From Gammaproteobacteria bacterium (lineage in GTDB: Bacteria; Pseudomonadota; Gammaproteobacteria; Methylococcales; Methylomonadaceae), in contig JAHJSQ010000038.1 in the NCBI GenBank assembly GCA_018830325.1, positions 1 to 64,000 of the forward strand: a DNA stretch of 64,000 bases, read 5' to 3'. Below the pieces are notes generated by a model. It was not told the origin of the DNA, did not search any database, and saw only the letters and a program-made list of their open reading frames with translations. The first letter of the stretch is position 1; every line of letters starts with the position of its first letter. Below, one piece after another: positions 10,861 to 19,322 of this stretch. The position numbers and the translations under genes are program-made.

Positions 10861-11643
10861 TTAGAAGGGTCTCAAGGTAAACGGAGTTTCATCGGTTACC
10901 ATCTCGCCTGGCCTTCGATTGGCGATTTGCACGAACTGCTTGGCCCATTTATCCATAATGCCCTTCGCCGGGCCATACCAAGTCAGACGGGTCAAATCGA
11001 GCGGTCCGGCGTCTTGCATATCCCGATCGGCAAAAGTGGCAACCACTTCGCCGGTTTGCATGTCACGCAAACGACCTTCAAATGCGGCTCTGCGTTGATT
11101 GACAACGCCCGCTGCGGTGCCCCCGCCAAACGTCAACCAACCGGCTGCATGCAGAGCCGGCTGCGAAGGATCGATCTCGATCAGAGCCAGTTCGAGCCGC
11201 AACGAAGGCAGTCGATGTTGATTCGCAAATTCGATTAACTGAAAGCGATGATTGGGGTCTTCTCTGAACTCCTTGATCACCTGATCGCGAAAATACCGGG
11301 CCAGTTCTTCGATATCTTGTTTGACGTCGCGCAACAAATTCGCCGAGCTAAGCTGATGAAGCCAGTCCATTTCCATCATGTACTGAGTATTGACCGGGGC
11401 CACAACCAATTCCTTATATGACGATGCATCGAAATCGGGCTTGATCCAAACTTTTTGGAAAGGCAAATCCGCTCGCTTGGACTGCCGTTCGGGATGCTCG
11501 ATAAAGCCCGCATCCGGCGCCGGATCGACTACCTCAGCCTTTAGCTGGTTAGTCTCCTTCCTACCGATTGTACATCCTGCAACTAGCAGCATCACGCTAA
11601 ACAACACGACTAATTCGCTCAACTGCTTGGTTTGTTTATTCAT
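10861..11643 (-). CDS. DUF3313 family lipoprotein
   Basis: A 260-residue lipoprotein. The signal peptide ends at a lipobox LLVAGC, so the mature protein is anchored by a lipidated cysteine. The body (WIKPDFDASSYKELVVAPV ... DLARYFRDQ-like helix ... RLELALIEIDPS ... GGGTAAGVVNQRRAAFEGRLRDMQTGEVVATFADR) has the DUF3313 pattern, a family of outer-membrane-associated lipoproteins of unknown role. Two starts are possible: ATG at 11643 (chosen) or TTG at 11649, the latter better spaced from AGGAG. The difference is two residues. Confidence 0.8.
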   Translation of the reverse strand: MNKQTKQLSELVVLFSVMLLVAGCTIGRKETNQLKAEVVDPAPDAGFIEHPERQSKRADLPFQKVWIKPDFDASSYKELVVAPVNTQYMMEMDWLHQLSSANLLRDVKQDIEELARYFRDQVIKEFREDPNHRFQLIEFANQHRLPSLRLELALIEIDPSQPALHAAGWLTFGGGTAAGVVNQRRAAFEGRLRDMQTGEVVATFADRDMQDAGPLDLTRLTWYGPAKGIMDKWAKQFVQIANRRPGEMVTDETPFTLRPF

Positions 11644-11688
11644 TTTCAAAGTTATCTCCTGTTAAATTTAGCTCTTAAACTATTTGAT

Positions 11689-11791
11689 CCTAAAAAGAGC
11701 AGTTGGCATGTGTTGTAGACCGTTCGTGCTGAGCCGAGTCGAAGCATGAATGGTCTACAACACTTTCACCGGCTTGGTGAAGCCTCAAACT
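11689..11791 (+). repeat. CCTAAAAAGAG-ended repeat, copy 1 (right end missing)
   Basis: Begins CCTAAAAAGAGCAGTTGG and matches copy 2 at 12888-13079 almost base for base through GGCTTGGTGAAGCCTCAAACTC, then diverges. It includes an internal hairpin (TTGTAGACC / GGTCTACAA and CACCGGCTTGGTG). The inverted right end seen in copies 2 and 3 is absent, so this copy is truncated. Confidence 0.8.
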
Positions 11792-11874
11792 CGGTAAATG
11801 TCAACGTAGTTGTCGCATGAGTTGAAAATTAATGAACGGTAGTGTCGGTGTTTTTCACCGCATTATCGATCGGT

Positions 11875-12042
11875 TTATCGGGATTTAAACAGACTTCTGC
11901 TTGCCAATCCCAGTTTCGGGTGATGGCTCCAGCGCTCCGGTTTTTTGCCCTTAGCGGCCTCATAAACGGCTTGGCGTTGCTTCAAGATCTCCCGGTCTTC
12001 ACCCGTATGACGTTGCTCAGGCGTTACATATTGAATGCCCGC
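11875..12042 (-). pseudogene. IS3-family transposase C-terminal remnant
   Basis: The minus strand encodes GIQYVTPEQRHTGEDREILKQ followed by a QAVYEAAKGKKPERWS segment. The pattern YVTPEQRH-x-G-E-D-x-x-I-L, then a basic helix and P-E-R-W-S, is the C-terminal end of IS3-group integrase-core transposases. Upstream the frame stays open but no longer resembles the integrase core, so only the last ~55 codons remain. No flanking inverted ends were found. A plus-strand frame of 134 codons over the same DNA is treated as chance. Confidence 0.65.
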
Positions 12043-12351
12043 TGTGCCGATGCTCGTGGTTATACCAGCACACAAAGCCGGCCGCCAGCAATGGCCTATG
12101 CTCTCGTTCAACGATCTGGTCACCGCCTTAACACACCTCTTACCGTGTCGACAGTTGAGCTCGCCGACGTCATTAACAAGCGCCGCCGACTGCGAGAACA
12201 AGCCATGAAATCCCGCTATCGACGTTCGGAGGTCTCCCTTGAGTAAATATGACAAAGTAGAACTAAGACTCGAGCTTGGCTTTCCGAGAACGATAAACAA
12301 ACAGTAGCTTGTCGATTTCGTTTGCAGCTAGCCTAGAACCCTAAGAAACGC

Positions 12352-12476
12352 GCATAAAATAACTTCGTCAAGTGCGTGGATGAATTTCCGGTGTAGGTGC
12401 GGATTTATCCGCACAGTGCGAATGAATTCGCACCTACAATTCTCTGATTTATTCCATGCTGATTACTAAGTAAAAT
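12352..12476 (+). repeat. AAATAACTTC repeat carrying a GTAGGTGCG palindrome, copy 1
   Basis: Starts with AAAATAACTTCGTCAAGTG and contains an imperfect palindrome at 12393-12437 (GTAGGTGCG ... CGCACCTAC, with inner CGGATTTATCCG). It ends TTTATTCCATGC..GATTAC. A second copy with the same order of parts lies at 15804-15925. The left end matches the longer AAATAACTTC-ended elements at 19926, 32653 and 36112. Confidence 0.75.
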
Positions 12477-12725
12477 CAAGTTAGTTTGTTCATTAAGACC
12501 TTTTAACCTTATCTGCTGTTAAAGTAGCAATAATCACAGTTCGGGGATATTGGACCTTAGGCCAAACTCCGTATTATAAAAAAGCTCAGTATCTTGATTA
12601 TTGTTCACGGGAATGATTGGTTGACATGGCGTACTGAAGCCCTCAATTGAGCTTTCGTGAATAATCAAGGATCGTTTAGGAACGGGCATGAAATTAAGTT
12701 CCTTAGTTCTACTATGTCAGATTCT

Positions 12726-12800
12726 TGTCATTCCGGCCGGGATTGCAGGAATTCTGACTCCAGGGATCGTCGGAGCTTGCCAGCTATGGCACTGGAGGCC
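12726..12800. repeat. GTCATTCCGG-type intergenic repeat
   Basis: Contains GTCATTCCGGCCGGGATTGC and a following GAATTCTGACTCCAGGGAT segment. Related stretches with the same motif order (rightful or opposite orientation) occur at 13180-13272 (GGATCCCGGCAATCCCCGCC, ATGGATGGCGAG) and 36305-36373 (GTCATTTCGGCATGGACTGC, ATGGATGGCAGG). This is a common type of bacterial intergenic palindrome. The overlapping open frames at 12657-12948 consist of this and the next repeat and are not genes. Confidence 0.55.
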
Positions 12801-12887
12801 CAATCTTGTGCCCCCCTTTGGGTATTCATGCGGGCATGACGGCTTTCTTATATCTGACAAAGCAGACCTGCTTGGCGAATCCTTTAG

Positions 12888-13079
12888 CCTAAAAAGAGCA
12901 GTTGGCATGTGTTGTAGACCGTTCGTGCCGAGCCAAGTCGAAGCATGAAGGGGTTACAACACTCTCACCGGCTTGGTGAAGCCTCAAACTCCCCCTCACC
13001 CTTCGACAAGGCTCTCCTGAGCGCAGCCGAAGGGCTCAGGGCGAACGGTAGGTTGAGGCACTCAACCACTCTTTTTAGG
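12888..13079 (+). repeat. CCTAAAAAGAG-ended repeat, copy 2 (complete, with nested insert)
   Basis: A 192-base element with perfect inverted ends CCTAAAAAGAG / CTCTTTTTAGG. The left 100 bases match copy 1. The right part holds an extra palindromic segment (CCCTTCGACAAGGCTCTCCT and GAAGGGCTCAGGGCGAACGG) that is absent from copy 3 but resembles a hairpin at 59213-59260, so it looks like one repeat nested in another. No coding capacity. Confidence 0.85.
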
Positions 13080-13179
13080 TTTAGCTCATATTGACCGAAC
13101 CGAAGACGACCAGATCACTCGATTGATCCGGTCAATTAGGGGATATTAAGGCTATGTTTGCGTTAATAGTTGGCGTCGC

Positions 13180-13272
13180 CTCGGCACGGACTGCCGTGAC
13201 CCAGAAGCCATGGATGGCGAGTAGCTTTCACGTCCTTGTAGCCTGGATCCCGGCAATCCCCGCCGGGATGAC
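13180..13272. repeat. GTCATTCCGG-type intergenic repeat, second copy
   Basis: Contains GCACGGACTGCCGTGACCCA, ATGGATGGCGAG, and GGATCCCGGCAATCCCCGCC, giving the same ordered motifs as 36305-36373 and in part 12726-12800. A 63-codon frame crosses it but is not supported as a gene. Confidence 0.5.
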
Positions 13273-13362
13273 GCTTTCAATGTCTTTTTCAACTGCCAAC
13301 GCGAACATAGCCGATATTAAAACTATCATTGGGATGGGCGAATAAGAGGAAGTCTTCAAACG

Positions 13363-14427
13363 CTAATCCTGCAACCAGGAAAGAAATAATTTATAACCGA
13401 CAGCCAGAACAACCGCGCCGACGAATAGCCCGATAATTCCTGAAAACAGCATGCCGCCTATAGCGCCAATGAACACGACAGCCATCGGCAGATCTAGACC
13501 GCGCCCCATCAACAGCGGCTTCAGTATATTATCCAACAGCCCCACTCCCAACATCCACACCGCAAACAAACTCGCAGTCATTGTTTCGTGTGTTGAAAAC
13601 ACATAGATAATACTCGGAAAAAGTAAAATAAAAGTCGGTAACTGGACTATGGCAAGGAACAGACATACGATTGTCAGAACGGCCGCTCCGGGCAAACCGG
13701 CAAAAAAGAACCCCATACCGGCCAGCACAGACTGGATTAATGCCACGCCCAAGACACCACGAGCCACGCCGCGGATAGTGGCGATACATAAGCCTGTCAA
13801 TTCCTCGCCTTTTTGCCCGGCAATATGCCGCCCGATATTTAAAGCCAGCAGATGGCCGCCTTTGCCGTTGACAAGCAGTAAGCCGCTGATAACAACCGAC
13901 ACCAACAACTGCAGGATTGCCGTCAGTGCCATTGCACTCAAGGCAAACAACCACTTGCCGAGTTCCTTTAATTGCGGCGCATAGGTCTTGACGGTCTCAT
14001 CGAGATGATTTGAAGCATATTGCCAAAAGCCAAAGATTGGCTTTCCGATTAACGGCCAGCCGGCCACTTTTTCGTTGAGCGGAGGCAGTCTGAATGTCTC
14101 TTGATGGAGCCTCTGGATAAGTTCCTGCATCTCATTCCCAAGCATAGACACTAAAATTCCACACGGTCCGAGAATAATCAGCAAAAGCACGGTTGTAATG
14201 AAACCTGCCGACAATTTCTCCCTCGAACCACATATTTGCGATAGTCTCAGATGCACCGGATAAAGTGCTACCGCGATAATGGTTCCCCAAGCCAAAGGAT
14301 TTATAAAAGGCTTGGCGATATTAAAACACCAGACCAGTAACAGAAACACAAGACCGATTTTAATAGAAGTTTCCAAGGCCTTCCGTGTAAAGTCGTTAGT
14401 CGTGATTGAGTGGCTATCGTTCTGCAT
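13363..14427 (-). CDS. AI-2E family transporter (PerM/YdiK type)
   Basis: A 354-residue polytopic membrane protein with about eight hydrophobic segments. It begins with a cytoplasmic leader, then a membrane pair (IGLVFLLLVWCFNIAKPFINPLAWGTIIAVALYPV), a soluble amphipathic stretch with an HQETFRLPPLNEKVAGWP segment, and C-terminal membrane helices including PSIIYVFSTHETMTASLFAVWMLGVGLLDNILKPLLMGRGLDLP. The D-N-x-x-K-P-x-L-x-G-x-G motif is characteristic of the AI-2E/UPF0118 family. The exported substrate is not known for this subgroup. The ATG follows a GGAG site. The stop lies in a repeat-rich gap. Confidence 0.88.
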   Translation of the reverse strand: MQNDSHSITTNDFTRKALETSIKIGLVFLLLVWCFNIAKPFINPLAWGTIIAVALYPVHLRLSQICGSREKLSAGFITTVLLLIILGPCGILVSMLGNEMQELIQRLHQETFRLPPLNEKVAGWPLIGKPIFGFWQYASNHLDETVKTYAPQLKELGKWLFALSAMALTAILQLLVSVVISGLLLVNGKGGHLLALNIGRHIAGQKGEELTGLCIATIRGVARGVLGVALIQSVLAGMGFFFAGLPGAAVLTIVCLFLAIVQLPTFILLFPSIIYVFSTHETMTASLFAVWMLGVGLLDNILKPLLMGRGLDLPMAVVFIGAIGGMLFSGIIGLFVGAVVLAVGYKLFLSWLQD

Positions 14428-14455
14428 CTCTTATGTCTCCGTTCTTGTGAAAGTA

Positions 14456-15743
14456 TTAGTGTCGAATCGTTTCGAGTAAGCGACGGTAAAACGCTTGCAA
14501 ACCTTGATCGGAAGGTTGTTCCGGGCCTCGGCAGAGGTGGACGGAAATTTTCTTTTGCCATCCTTGTAATTGACCTTCGTGAAAGAAGCGCAAACCGGGA
14601 CAAAAGTAGGTTAAAACTGCGGCGGCTTGATGTACCTGAGAGGAAAAAGCCGTAGCGGCACGAAGCTCATCATGATTCTCTAAAAAACATGCGGATTTTT
14701 TCTGATACACCAGATCAGCCCGGAAATGCTCCCGCACCGGGCGCGCATGTTGCTCACGTAAACGGTCGTAAAGACGCTTGTCGTAAGTGTAATCGAATCC
14801 TTGCTGTTGCAGAGTCCATTCCAAATCCCAGTAGACTTCCGCCATGAATACAAAATCCGGATGTTCCTCTCTCACCTTGCGAATCGCCATAGGCCAAAAA
14901 GGTTCAGCGGCGATGCCCCAGGTCCGCTCAAAGATCTCAGGTAAAACCAGCATCGCCATGTCACAGCGCAAACCGTCGCAGCACCGGGAAATTTTCAACA
15001 ATTCCTCTGCTTTGGCGGCCTGCAAGTCAGGATTGCCGTAATTGAGCTGCAAGGTTCCGGCCAACCGTCAAAATAAGGATCGCGCCCGTAAGCCAGAATA
15101 CTCAGGTCTTGGGGTAGGTCCAATTTGATATAGTTTTGCGGCTGGACGGCAAGTTGTTCCTCCGTGCCGGAAACATAATACTCCGGATATGCCTTTACCC
15201 AAGGATGATCCGGAGCGGTATGATTGGGCACAAAATCCAGCATTAATTTTAAACCTCGGTCATGAAGACGGTCGCGCAGGCGTATCAATGCATCTTCATC
15301 CCCCAATCGAATGTCGGAAACATAAGCCGTTATTGCAAATCCGGATCCACAAATATCGTCTTCCTGCAAATCCGGTAACAGTTCTCGATATTCGGCGAGC
15401 CATTGCGGATTGGAACGGGAGACCTTGCGCCCTGGGGCCCCGGTTTGCCAGACGCTAAGGTATACTCATCGTATATCAAAATTCGGCGCCGGGGTGTCCG
15501 TCAAAGGGCGCCGTAAATACGTCCCTGTAGGCTCTATGCCAGCTCCATGCTGGCAAAGCCTTTGTCGAACACCCCGACGCCTCCTCTGGTATTGCCGAAA
15601 TTTGAAGTGCGAAAGGTATAGTAAATCCAGTCGAATCCCAGGTTTGCCAATTCATCCAATTCGGAATCGAGAATATCATCCAGCGTTGCCGGGCGGCCGA
15701 TTTGGCGTGACAAACTATTGAGCCGGACGCGGGTATTGATTTG
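14456..15743 (-). pseudogene. Alpha-amylase family (GH13) pseudogene, frameshifted and interrupted
   Basis: Read leftwards from about 15743, the DNA encodes QINTRVRLNSLSRQIGRPAT and ..LANLGFDWIY. A 160-base repeat interrupts it at 15461-15620, after which coding resumes as LSVWQTGPQGRKVSRSNPQW. GH13 motifs are present: LMLDFVPNHTAPDHPW, the nucleophile Asp in GLRCDMAML, the acid Glu in FMAEVYWDLEW and ENHDE. A one-base frameshift near 15063 separates DPYFDGWP from GTLQLNYGNPDLQ. A stop lies directly before QINTRV, so the N-terminus is lost, and the C-terminus ends early after QAFYRRLLETIRH. The gene once encoded a glycoside hydrolase or glucan-modifying enzyme and is dead by at least three lesions. 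Confidence 0.85.
15461..15620 (-). mobile_element. TATACC-ended repeat inserted in the amylase pseudogene
   Basis: A 160-base non-coding element. On the minus strand it starts TATACCTTTCGCACTTCAAA and ends ATATACGATGAGTATA, giving imperfect inverted ends TATACCTTTCG / TATACTCATCG. Removing it joins GFDWIY to LSVWQTG as expected for the enzyme family, so its borders are fixed by protein logic. The core contains GCGCCGTAAATACGTCCCTG in the plus direction, which is shared with other repeats here. TA-bounded ends would suit an IS630/Tc1-type transposase acting in trans, which is inference. Confidence 0.8.
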
Positions 15744-15803
15744 TTAAAGTGAAGGATAAAGAGAGTTGCTCAAAAATCTCTCCTCTGATAAAAGCGGCAG
15801 TTT

Positions 15804-15925
15804 AGGATTTTCACAAAATAACTTCCTCAAGTGTTCGGATGAATTCCGGTGTAGGTACGGAATTATCCGCACAGTGCGAATGAATTCGCACCCATAATTC
15901 CCTGATTTATTCCATGCCCATTACG
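15804..15925 (+). repeat. AAATAACTTC repeat carrying a GTAGGTGCG palindrome, copy 2
   Basis: Reads AGGATTTTCACAAAATAACT, then GTGTAGGTACGG, AATTATCCGCACAGTGCG, and TTTATTCCATGC..CATTAC, the same modules in the same order as 12352-12476. The palindrome is less perfect here. The left AGGATTTTCACAAAATAACTTCC end matches the ends of the longer elements at 19926 and 36112. Confidence 0.75.
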
Positions 15926-16005
15926 TTCCTCTTTATCACTACACTAAACCGTTCCCCCTTCGAGCGAACCAAGGGCGAACGGTCAAGATCATGGGTTTTC
16001 TCTCG

Positions 16006-17181
16006 TTATTTGTCCGTTCTGATATAGGTCACCCGGCGGTTATAGGCGCGCCCTTCATCGGTGTCATTCGAAGCAACCGGCTGCGATTCGCCAAAACCGA
16101 CGGCACTCATGCGACGGCTATCTATACCCTGTCTGACGAGTTCGTTTTTAACCGACTTCGCTCGGCGATCCGACAATTTTTGGTTGTAGTCGTCCGAACC
16201 GATACTGTCGGTATGGCCTTGAATCTCGACGGTCAATTCCGGATTGAGCCTCATCACTTTGACGGCATTTTGTATCATCGGATCATACTGAGATTTGACT
16301 TTGTCGCTATCGAAGTCGAACAACAGACCATGAAATGCCCAACAACCGTCTTTGTCGACAATCGCACCTCTTGGCGTGCCGGGACATTTATCTTTACTAT
16401 CGACGACACCGTCCTTATCTTCGTCATTGTCTACCACTTCGGGTGTTCCGGGTTTAAAAAACACTCTCTTGACGAAATCGGCCATGCCTTGGGGAGTGGC
16501 GATCGCTTCGGCCTGTGTGCTAAAGCCGCATTTTGCAAGATTGGTCAGGTTGAGTAGATTTCTCTTACCCGAGACATCTTTTTTGTTACCCACCCAAACG
16601 CTGTAGATGCAAAGTCTGTCGCCGTACTGGGCCTTTAAAGCCTTGGCAGCAGGTATCGGCGATACTTCATCCATTCCGTCGCTTAATACGATCACTGCGA
16701 TATTGCCGGGAGCCGAAGTCAGATCTTGCTTGCTTGCGGTAACGGCACGTACCAGCGGAGTTCCCCCTCCGGCGCATTCAAGAGAGCCGATTGCGGAATC
16801 GAACGAGCTTGTGGAATAGGTTTGCAATGGCTGATTCAGCTTGGTTGCACCCCAGTCGAGACAAGGTCCAAACCCGAAGCTCCTTAAAGCCGACGACAAT
16901 GGAATATCGGGGATCGACATATTGAAACGATTGAGCAGATTTTTCTCGACATCGAATTTAGTACCTCTCAAATCACCCACTCCTTCATATCGAGTACGCA
17001 TGGACGAGGACGAGTCATTCAAAACCAGAAAACTATCGGTTTTTTGCACTAACAAACCGGTTTTGACGAGTTCGTTCAAATCGGCCGGTTCAAAGGCTTC
17101 AAATTGGGTGGTGGATTTTGTGGCACATCCGGTTAGTACTGAAACTAAGATTATCGTGCCGATATGCATATATTTGTTCAC
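16006..17181 (-). CDS. VWA-OmpA fusion lipoprotein
   Basis: A 391-residue envelope protein. The signal peptide ends in SVLTGC (lipobox). A von Willebrand A-like domain spans about 45-245 (FLVLNDSSSSMRTRY in place of a classical DxSxS MIDAS, GGGTPLVRAVTA, IAVIVLSDGMDE). A short acidic thrombospondin-3-like linker follows (DNDEDKDGVVDSKDKCPGTP). A C-terminal OmpA domain (about 280-391) carries peptidoglycan-binding residues in VEIQGHTDSIGSDDYNQKLSDRRAKSVKNEL. It should be lipid-anchored and bound to peptidoglycan, with the VWA domain presenting a metal-dependent adhesion surface. The GTG start at 17179-17181 has AGGAG six bases upstream. Confidence 0.9.
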   Translation of the reverse strand: MNKYMHIGTIILVSVLTGCATKSTTQFEAFEPADLNELVKTGLLVQKTDSFLVLNDSSSSMRTRYEGVGDLRGTKFDVEKNLLNRFNMSIPDIPLSSALRSFGFGPCLDWGATKLNQPLQTYSTSSFDSAIGSLECAGGGTPLVRAVTASKQDLTSAPGNIAVIVLSDGMDEVSPIPAAKALKAQYGDRLCIYSVWVGNKKDVSGKRNLLNLTNLAKCGFSTQAEAIATPQGMADFVKRVFFKPGTPEVVDNDEDKDGVVDSKDKCPGTPRGAIVDKDGCWAFHGLLFDFDSDKVKSQYDPMIQNAVKVMRLNPELTVEIQGHTDSIGSDDYNQKLSDRRAKSVKNELVRQGIDSRRMSAVGFGESQPVASNDTDEGRAYNRRVTYIRTDK

Positions 17182-17233
17182 TTGCCACTCCTGGTGGTTA
17201 TTTAAAAAAATTTATAACTGTTTACAGCATAAA

Positions 17234-17346
17234 CCTAAAAAGAGCATTGAGGCTTCACCGAACTGGTGAAAGTGCTGTAAACCCTTCATGCTTCGACTTG
17301 GCTCCGCACGAACGGTCTACAACACATGCCAACTTCTCTTTTTAAG
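17234..17346 (-). repeat. CCTAAAAAGAG-ended repeat, copy 3 (compact, inverted)
   Basis: A 113-base element running CCTAAAAAGAG ... CTCTTTTTAAG. Its interior is the reverse complement of copies 1 and 2 (GGTCTACAACACATGCCAAC at the right). It lacks the nested segment of copy 2, so it probably represents the basic form of the family. It lies just upstream of the VWA-OmpA gene. Confidence 0.85.
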
Positions 17347-17498
17347 ATAAACCATATTTAGAAGGTGTCGGACATTGACTTATAAGAGTGTCTGTACAGA
17401 CTATTGTAGTCAATGCCCAAATATCTACGCCAAATTCCGGAAAATATCGCTGAACGCAACAGGCGTCCAAGCCCTTTGCAAACGTAAACCTCATTATC

Positions 17499-17652
17499 TA
17501 TAACTTTCGCGCTTCAAATTTCGGCAGTACCTAAGGAGGCGCCGGGTGTCCGATCCCTCACCTAACGCTAGGTGAGGGACCAGCATGGATGTATTCACGG
17601 CGTTCTCTGACGGCAGGCACCCAGTGCCGAATTTTGATCTACGATGAATATA
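17499..17652 (+). mobile_element. TATACC-ended repeat, 154-base copy
   Basis: Begins TATAACTTTCGCGCTTCAAA and ends TTGATCTACGATGAATATA. This is the same start and end as the insertion in the amylase pseudogene. The interior holds an 11-base-pair palindrome CCTCACCTAACGCTAGGTGAGG and the core ATGGATGTATTCACGGCG. It lies between the VWA-OmpA and DUF1254 genes and has no coding capacity. Confidence 0.8.
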
Positions 17653-17726
17653 CAAGCTCAAAATTCAAACTTGTACAGCAAATGGGACGTAATAATTCTA
17701 ACGGCAGTTATACTTCGTAAATCAGC

Positions 17727-17765
17727 GACAGTCAAAAGCGAAGCGCAACATAGCTTTTGACTGTC
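17727..17765. terminator. Strong stem-loop downstream of the DUF1254 gene
   Basis: GACAGTCAAAAGC and GCTTTTGACTGTC form a perfect 13-base-pair stem with a 13-base loop. It is about 65 bases past the stop of the minus-strand DUF1254 gene. There is no T-run, so it may protect an mRNA end or be another repeat rather than an intrinsic terminator. Confidence 0.45.
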
Positions 17766-17828
17766 CGAGTGCTTGTGTCTTGTCCAACTGTTGGATACAT
17801 CGCAACCATGATGCATTCCCATCGCTTA

Positions 17829-19235
17829 TTACAGCTTTGTCAGCGAGGGGGCTTTCCATGTGCCGTCGAGGGCCTCGGGCTTTGGCCAGTAGATTCGCAT
17901 GGGAATCCAGAACGGTCCATCAGGCGCGGGCAACCAGTTGGCCTCCTTCTCCGTGCCTGGGGAGTCCTTTTGGATGTAAATCGTCAAACCGCCGTCTGCA
18001 TCTTTCTTGAGAGCAGGGAGCATCGGCGAGTTGATCAGATAGCGATCGATGGGATTTGCAACCATCAGGCTCTCGGGCAAGTTGTACATCGTCACCGACC
18101 AGAACGCATGGACTGGGGGGTATTGGCCCGGCTCAAATCGCAAGATGTAGTTATGCTTGGACGCGTCGAGGGGCTCACCATCGGCATCCGCTCGGTAGAG
18201 CGGATAGATCGCCTCGTCTTTCGAGTTACCGTAGATACCGAGTACCGCACCGGCAAAGCGATGAAGATAGTTGTTCTTAAGATATTCACGGGAGCCGAAC
18301 AGGTCGCCACTGGTCACCTTGCCCGAAGCGATGTCGGTCTTCTCTAGATTTTCCAGCTCCTTCCAGCCATCGGCGATACCGTCCTCGAGCGCCTGCTTCA
18401 TTTCGGGTGACAGGGATTCGACATCAATCTGCTGGCCGGCTCCCACGCCGATCTTCGCGAAGCGAGCCATGAGGTCTATCTCGGAAGGCACCGTCGGGCA
18501 GAACTCCAGGACGAAGTTCAGGACATTGAAGAACTCCACCGAGGTCTTTTGATCGTCGACCGAGAGCGGCTTCATCCATGCAATCTCCGGGGCTGGCGAG
18601 GGTGCCGGCTTACCCAGATAGTCCGAGAGAGTCTGGACCTTGTAGCCGGCCTGGACTTTTTTCACGTTGTCGAGATCAGCAGGGTTGAACAACTGCGTTC
18701 GGTACCCTAGAAAGACGAAATGCGTCTCCGAACGTATTACCTTCGTGATCCCCTCGGGGGCCTCACTCTTCCAGTCCGGCCCGGCAACAAGAAGTACGGT
18801 TCCGTTATTGCCGGTGGTGCGACTCCCGGCATAGGCGAAGTTGTGCGTGTACCAGTCGATGAACTGCACCGAGAAGTAACGCTCCTTCTCAATGACAGGC
18901 AAGGTGAGAACCAACGGCTCAGTCCGCAGATCCATCCCGATGAAGGAATAAGGCGTATCCGAATTGGCGGTCTGGATCGCTTTGTCGTCCGATGTGAACA
19001 CCCGTGCCATATTGAATATCTGGTTCCACGACGTCTTGTACTCGGGGCTCTGCTCGTCCACGAAGTAGGCATACTGAATGCGATAGTTGTCCACCACTGG
19101 ATTGCCGTAGATATAGGCTTCCTTGGCGATCTCTCGGGCTTCCTCAGGTGTGACGCTGACTTGGTCACACGCCACCAATGAGAAGGTCGTGAGTAGCAGT
19201 AGGTATGAAAGGACTTTCTTAAGACTAATTATCAT
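17829..19235 (-). CDS. DUF1254/DUF1214 family lipoprotein
   Basis: A 468-residue exported protein. The hydrophobic leader ends in FSLVAC, a likely lipobox. The N-terminal half carries DUF1254 features (AREIAKEAYIYGNPVVDNYR, NSDTPYSFIGMDLRTEPLVL, RYFSVQFIDWYTHNFAYAG). The C-terminal half carries DUF1214 features (NNYLHRFAGAVLGIYGN, PPVHAFWSVTMYNLPESLMVANPIDRY, DGPFWIPMRIYWPKPEAL). The two domains occur together in a widespread family of unknown biochemical role. The gene stands alone between repeat-filled gaps, reads leftwards, and has only a weak ribosome site (AAGAATAACG). Confidence 0.88.
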   Translation of the reverse strand: MIISLKKVLSYLLLLTTFSLVACDQVSVTPEEAREIAKEAYIYGNPVVDNYRIQYAYFVDEQSPEYKTSWNQIFNMARVFTSDDKAIQTANSDTPYSFIGMDLRTEPLVLTLPVIEKERYFSVQFIDWYTHNFAYAGSRTTGNNGTVLLVAGPDWKSEAPEGITKVIRSETHFVFLGYRTQLFNPADLDNVKKVQAGYKVQTLSDYLGKPAPSPAPEIAWMKPLSVDDQKTSVEFFNVLNFVLEFCPTVPSEIDLMARFAKIGVGAGQQIDVESLSPEMKQALEDGIADGWKELENLEKTDIASGKVTSGDLFGSREYLKNNYLHRFAGAVLGIYGNSKDEAIYPLYRADADGEPLDASKHNYILRFEPGQYPPVHAFWSVTMYNLPESLMVANPIDRYLINSPMLPALKKDADGGLTIYIQKDSPGTEKEANWLPAPDGPFWIPMRIYWPKPEALDGTWKAPSLTKL

Positions 19236-19266
19236 GATCGTTATTCTTTTTTTGGTTGAACTAAGT

Positions 19267-19322
19267 AAGGATTTGGTCGTAAATATACCTTTCGTACTTC
19301 ATTTTGATCTACGATGGGTATA
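19267..19322. repeat. 39-base miniature TATACC element next to a solo element end
   Basis: Positions 19284-19322 read TATACCTTTCGTACTTCATT ... CTACGATGGGTATA. These are just the two ends of the TATACC family joined with no core. Directly left, 19267-19283 (GGATTTGGTCGTAAATA) equals the outer end of the element at 19926. The arrangement looks like one repeat end interrupted by another at a TA. Confidence 0.65.

Noticed and set aside
11842..12246. A 134-codon plus-strand frame
   Set aside because: It is antisense to the IS3 transposase remnant and has no recognisable features.
12657..12948. Frames of 60-86 codons
   Set aside because: Made of two intergenic repeats; no start signals or domains.
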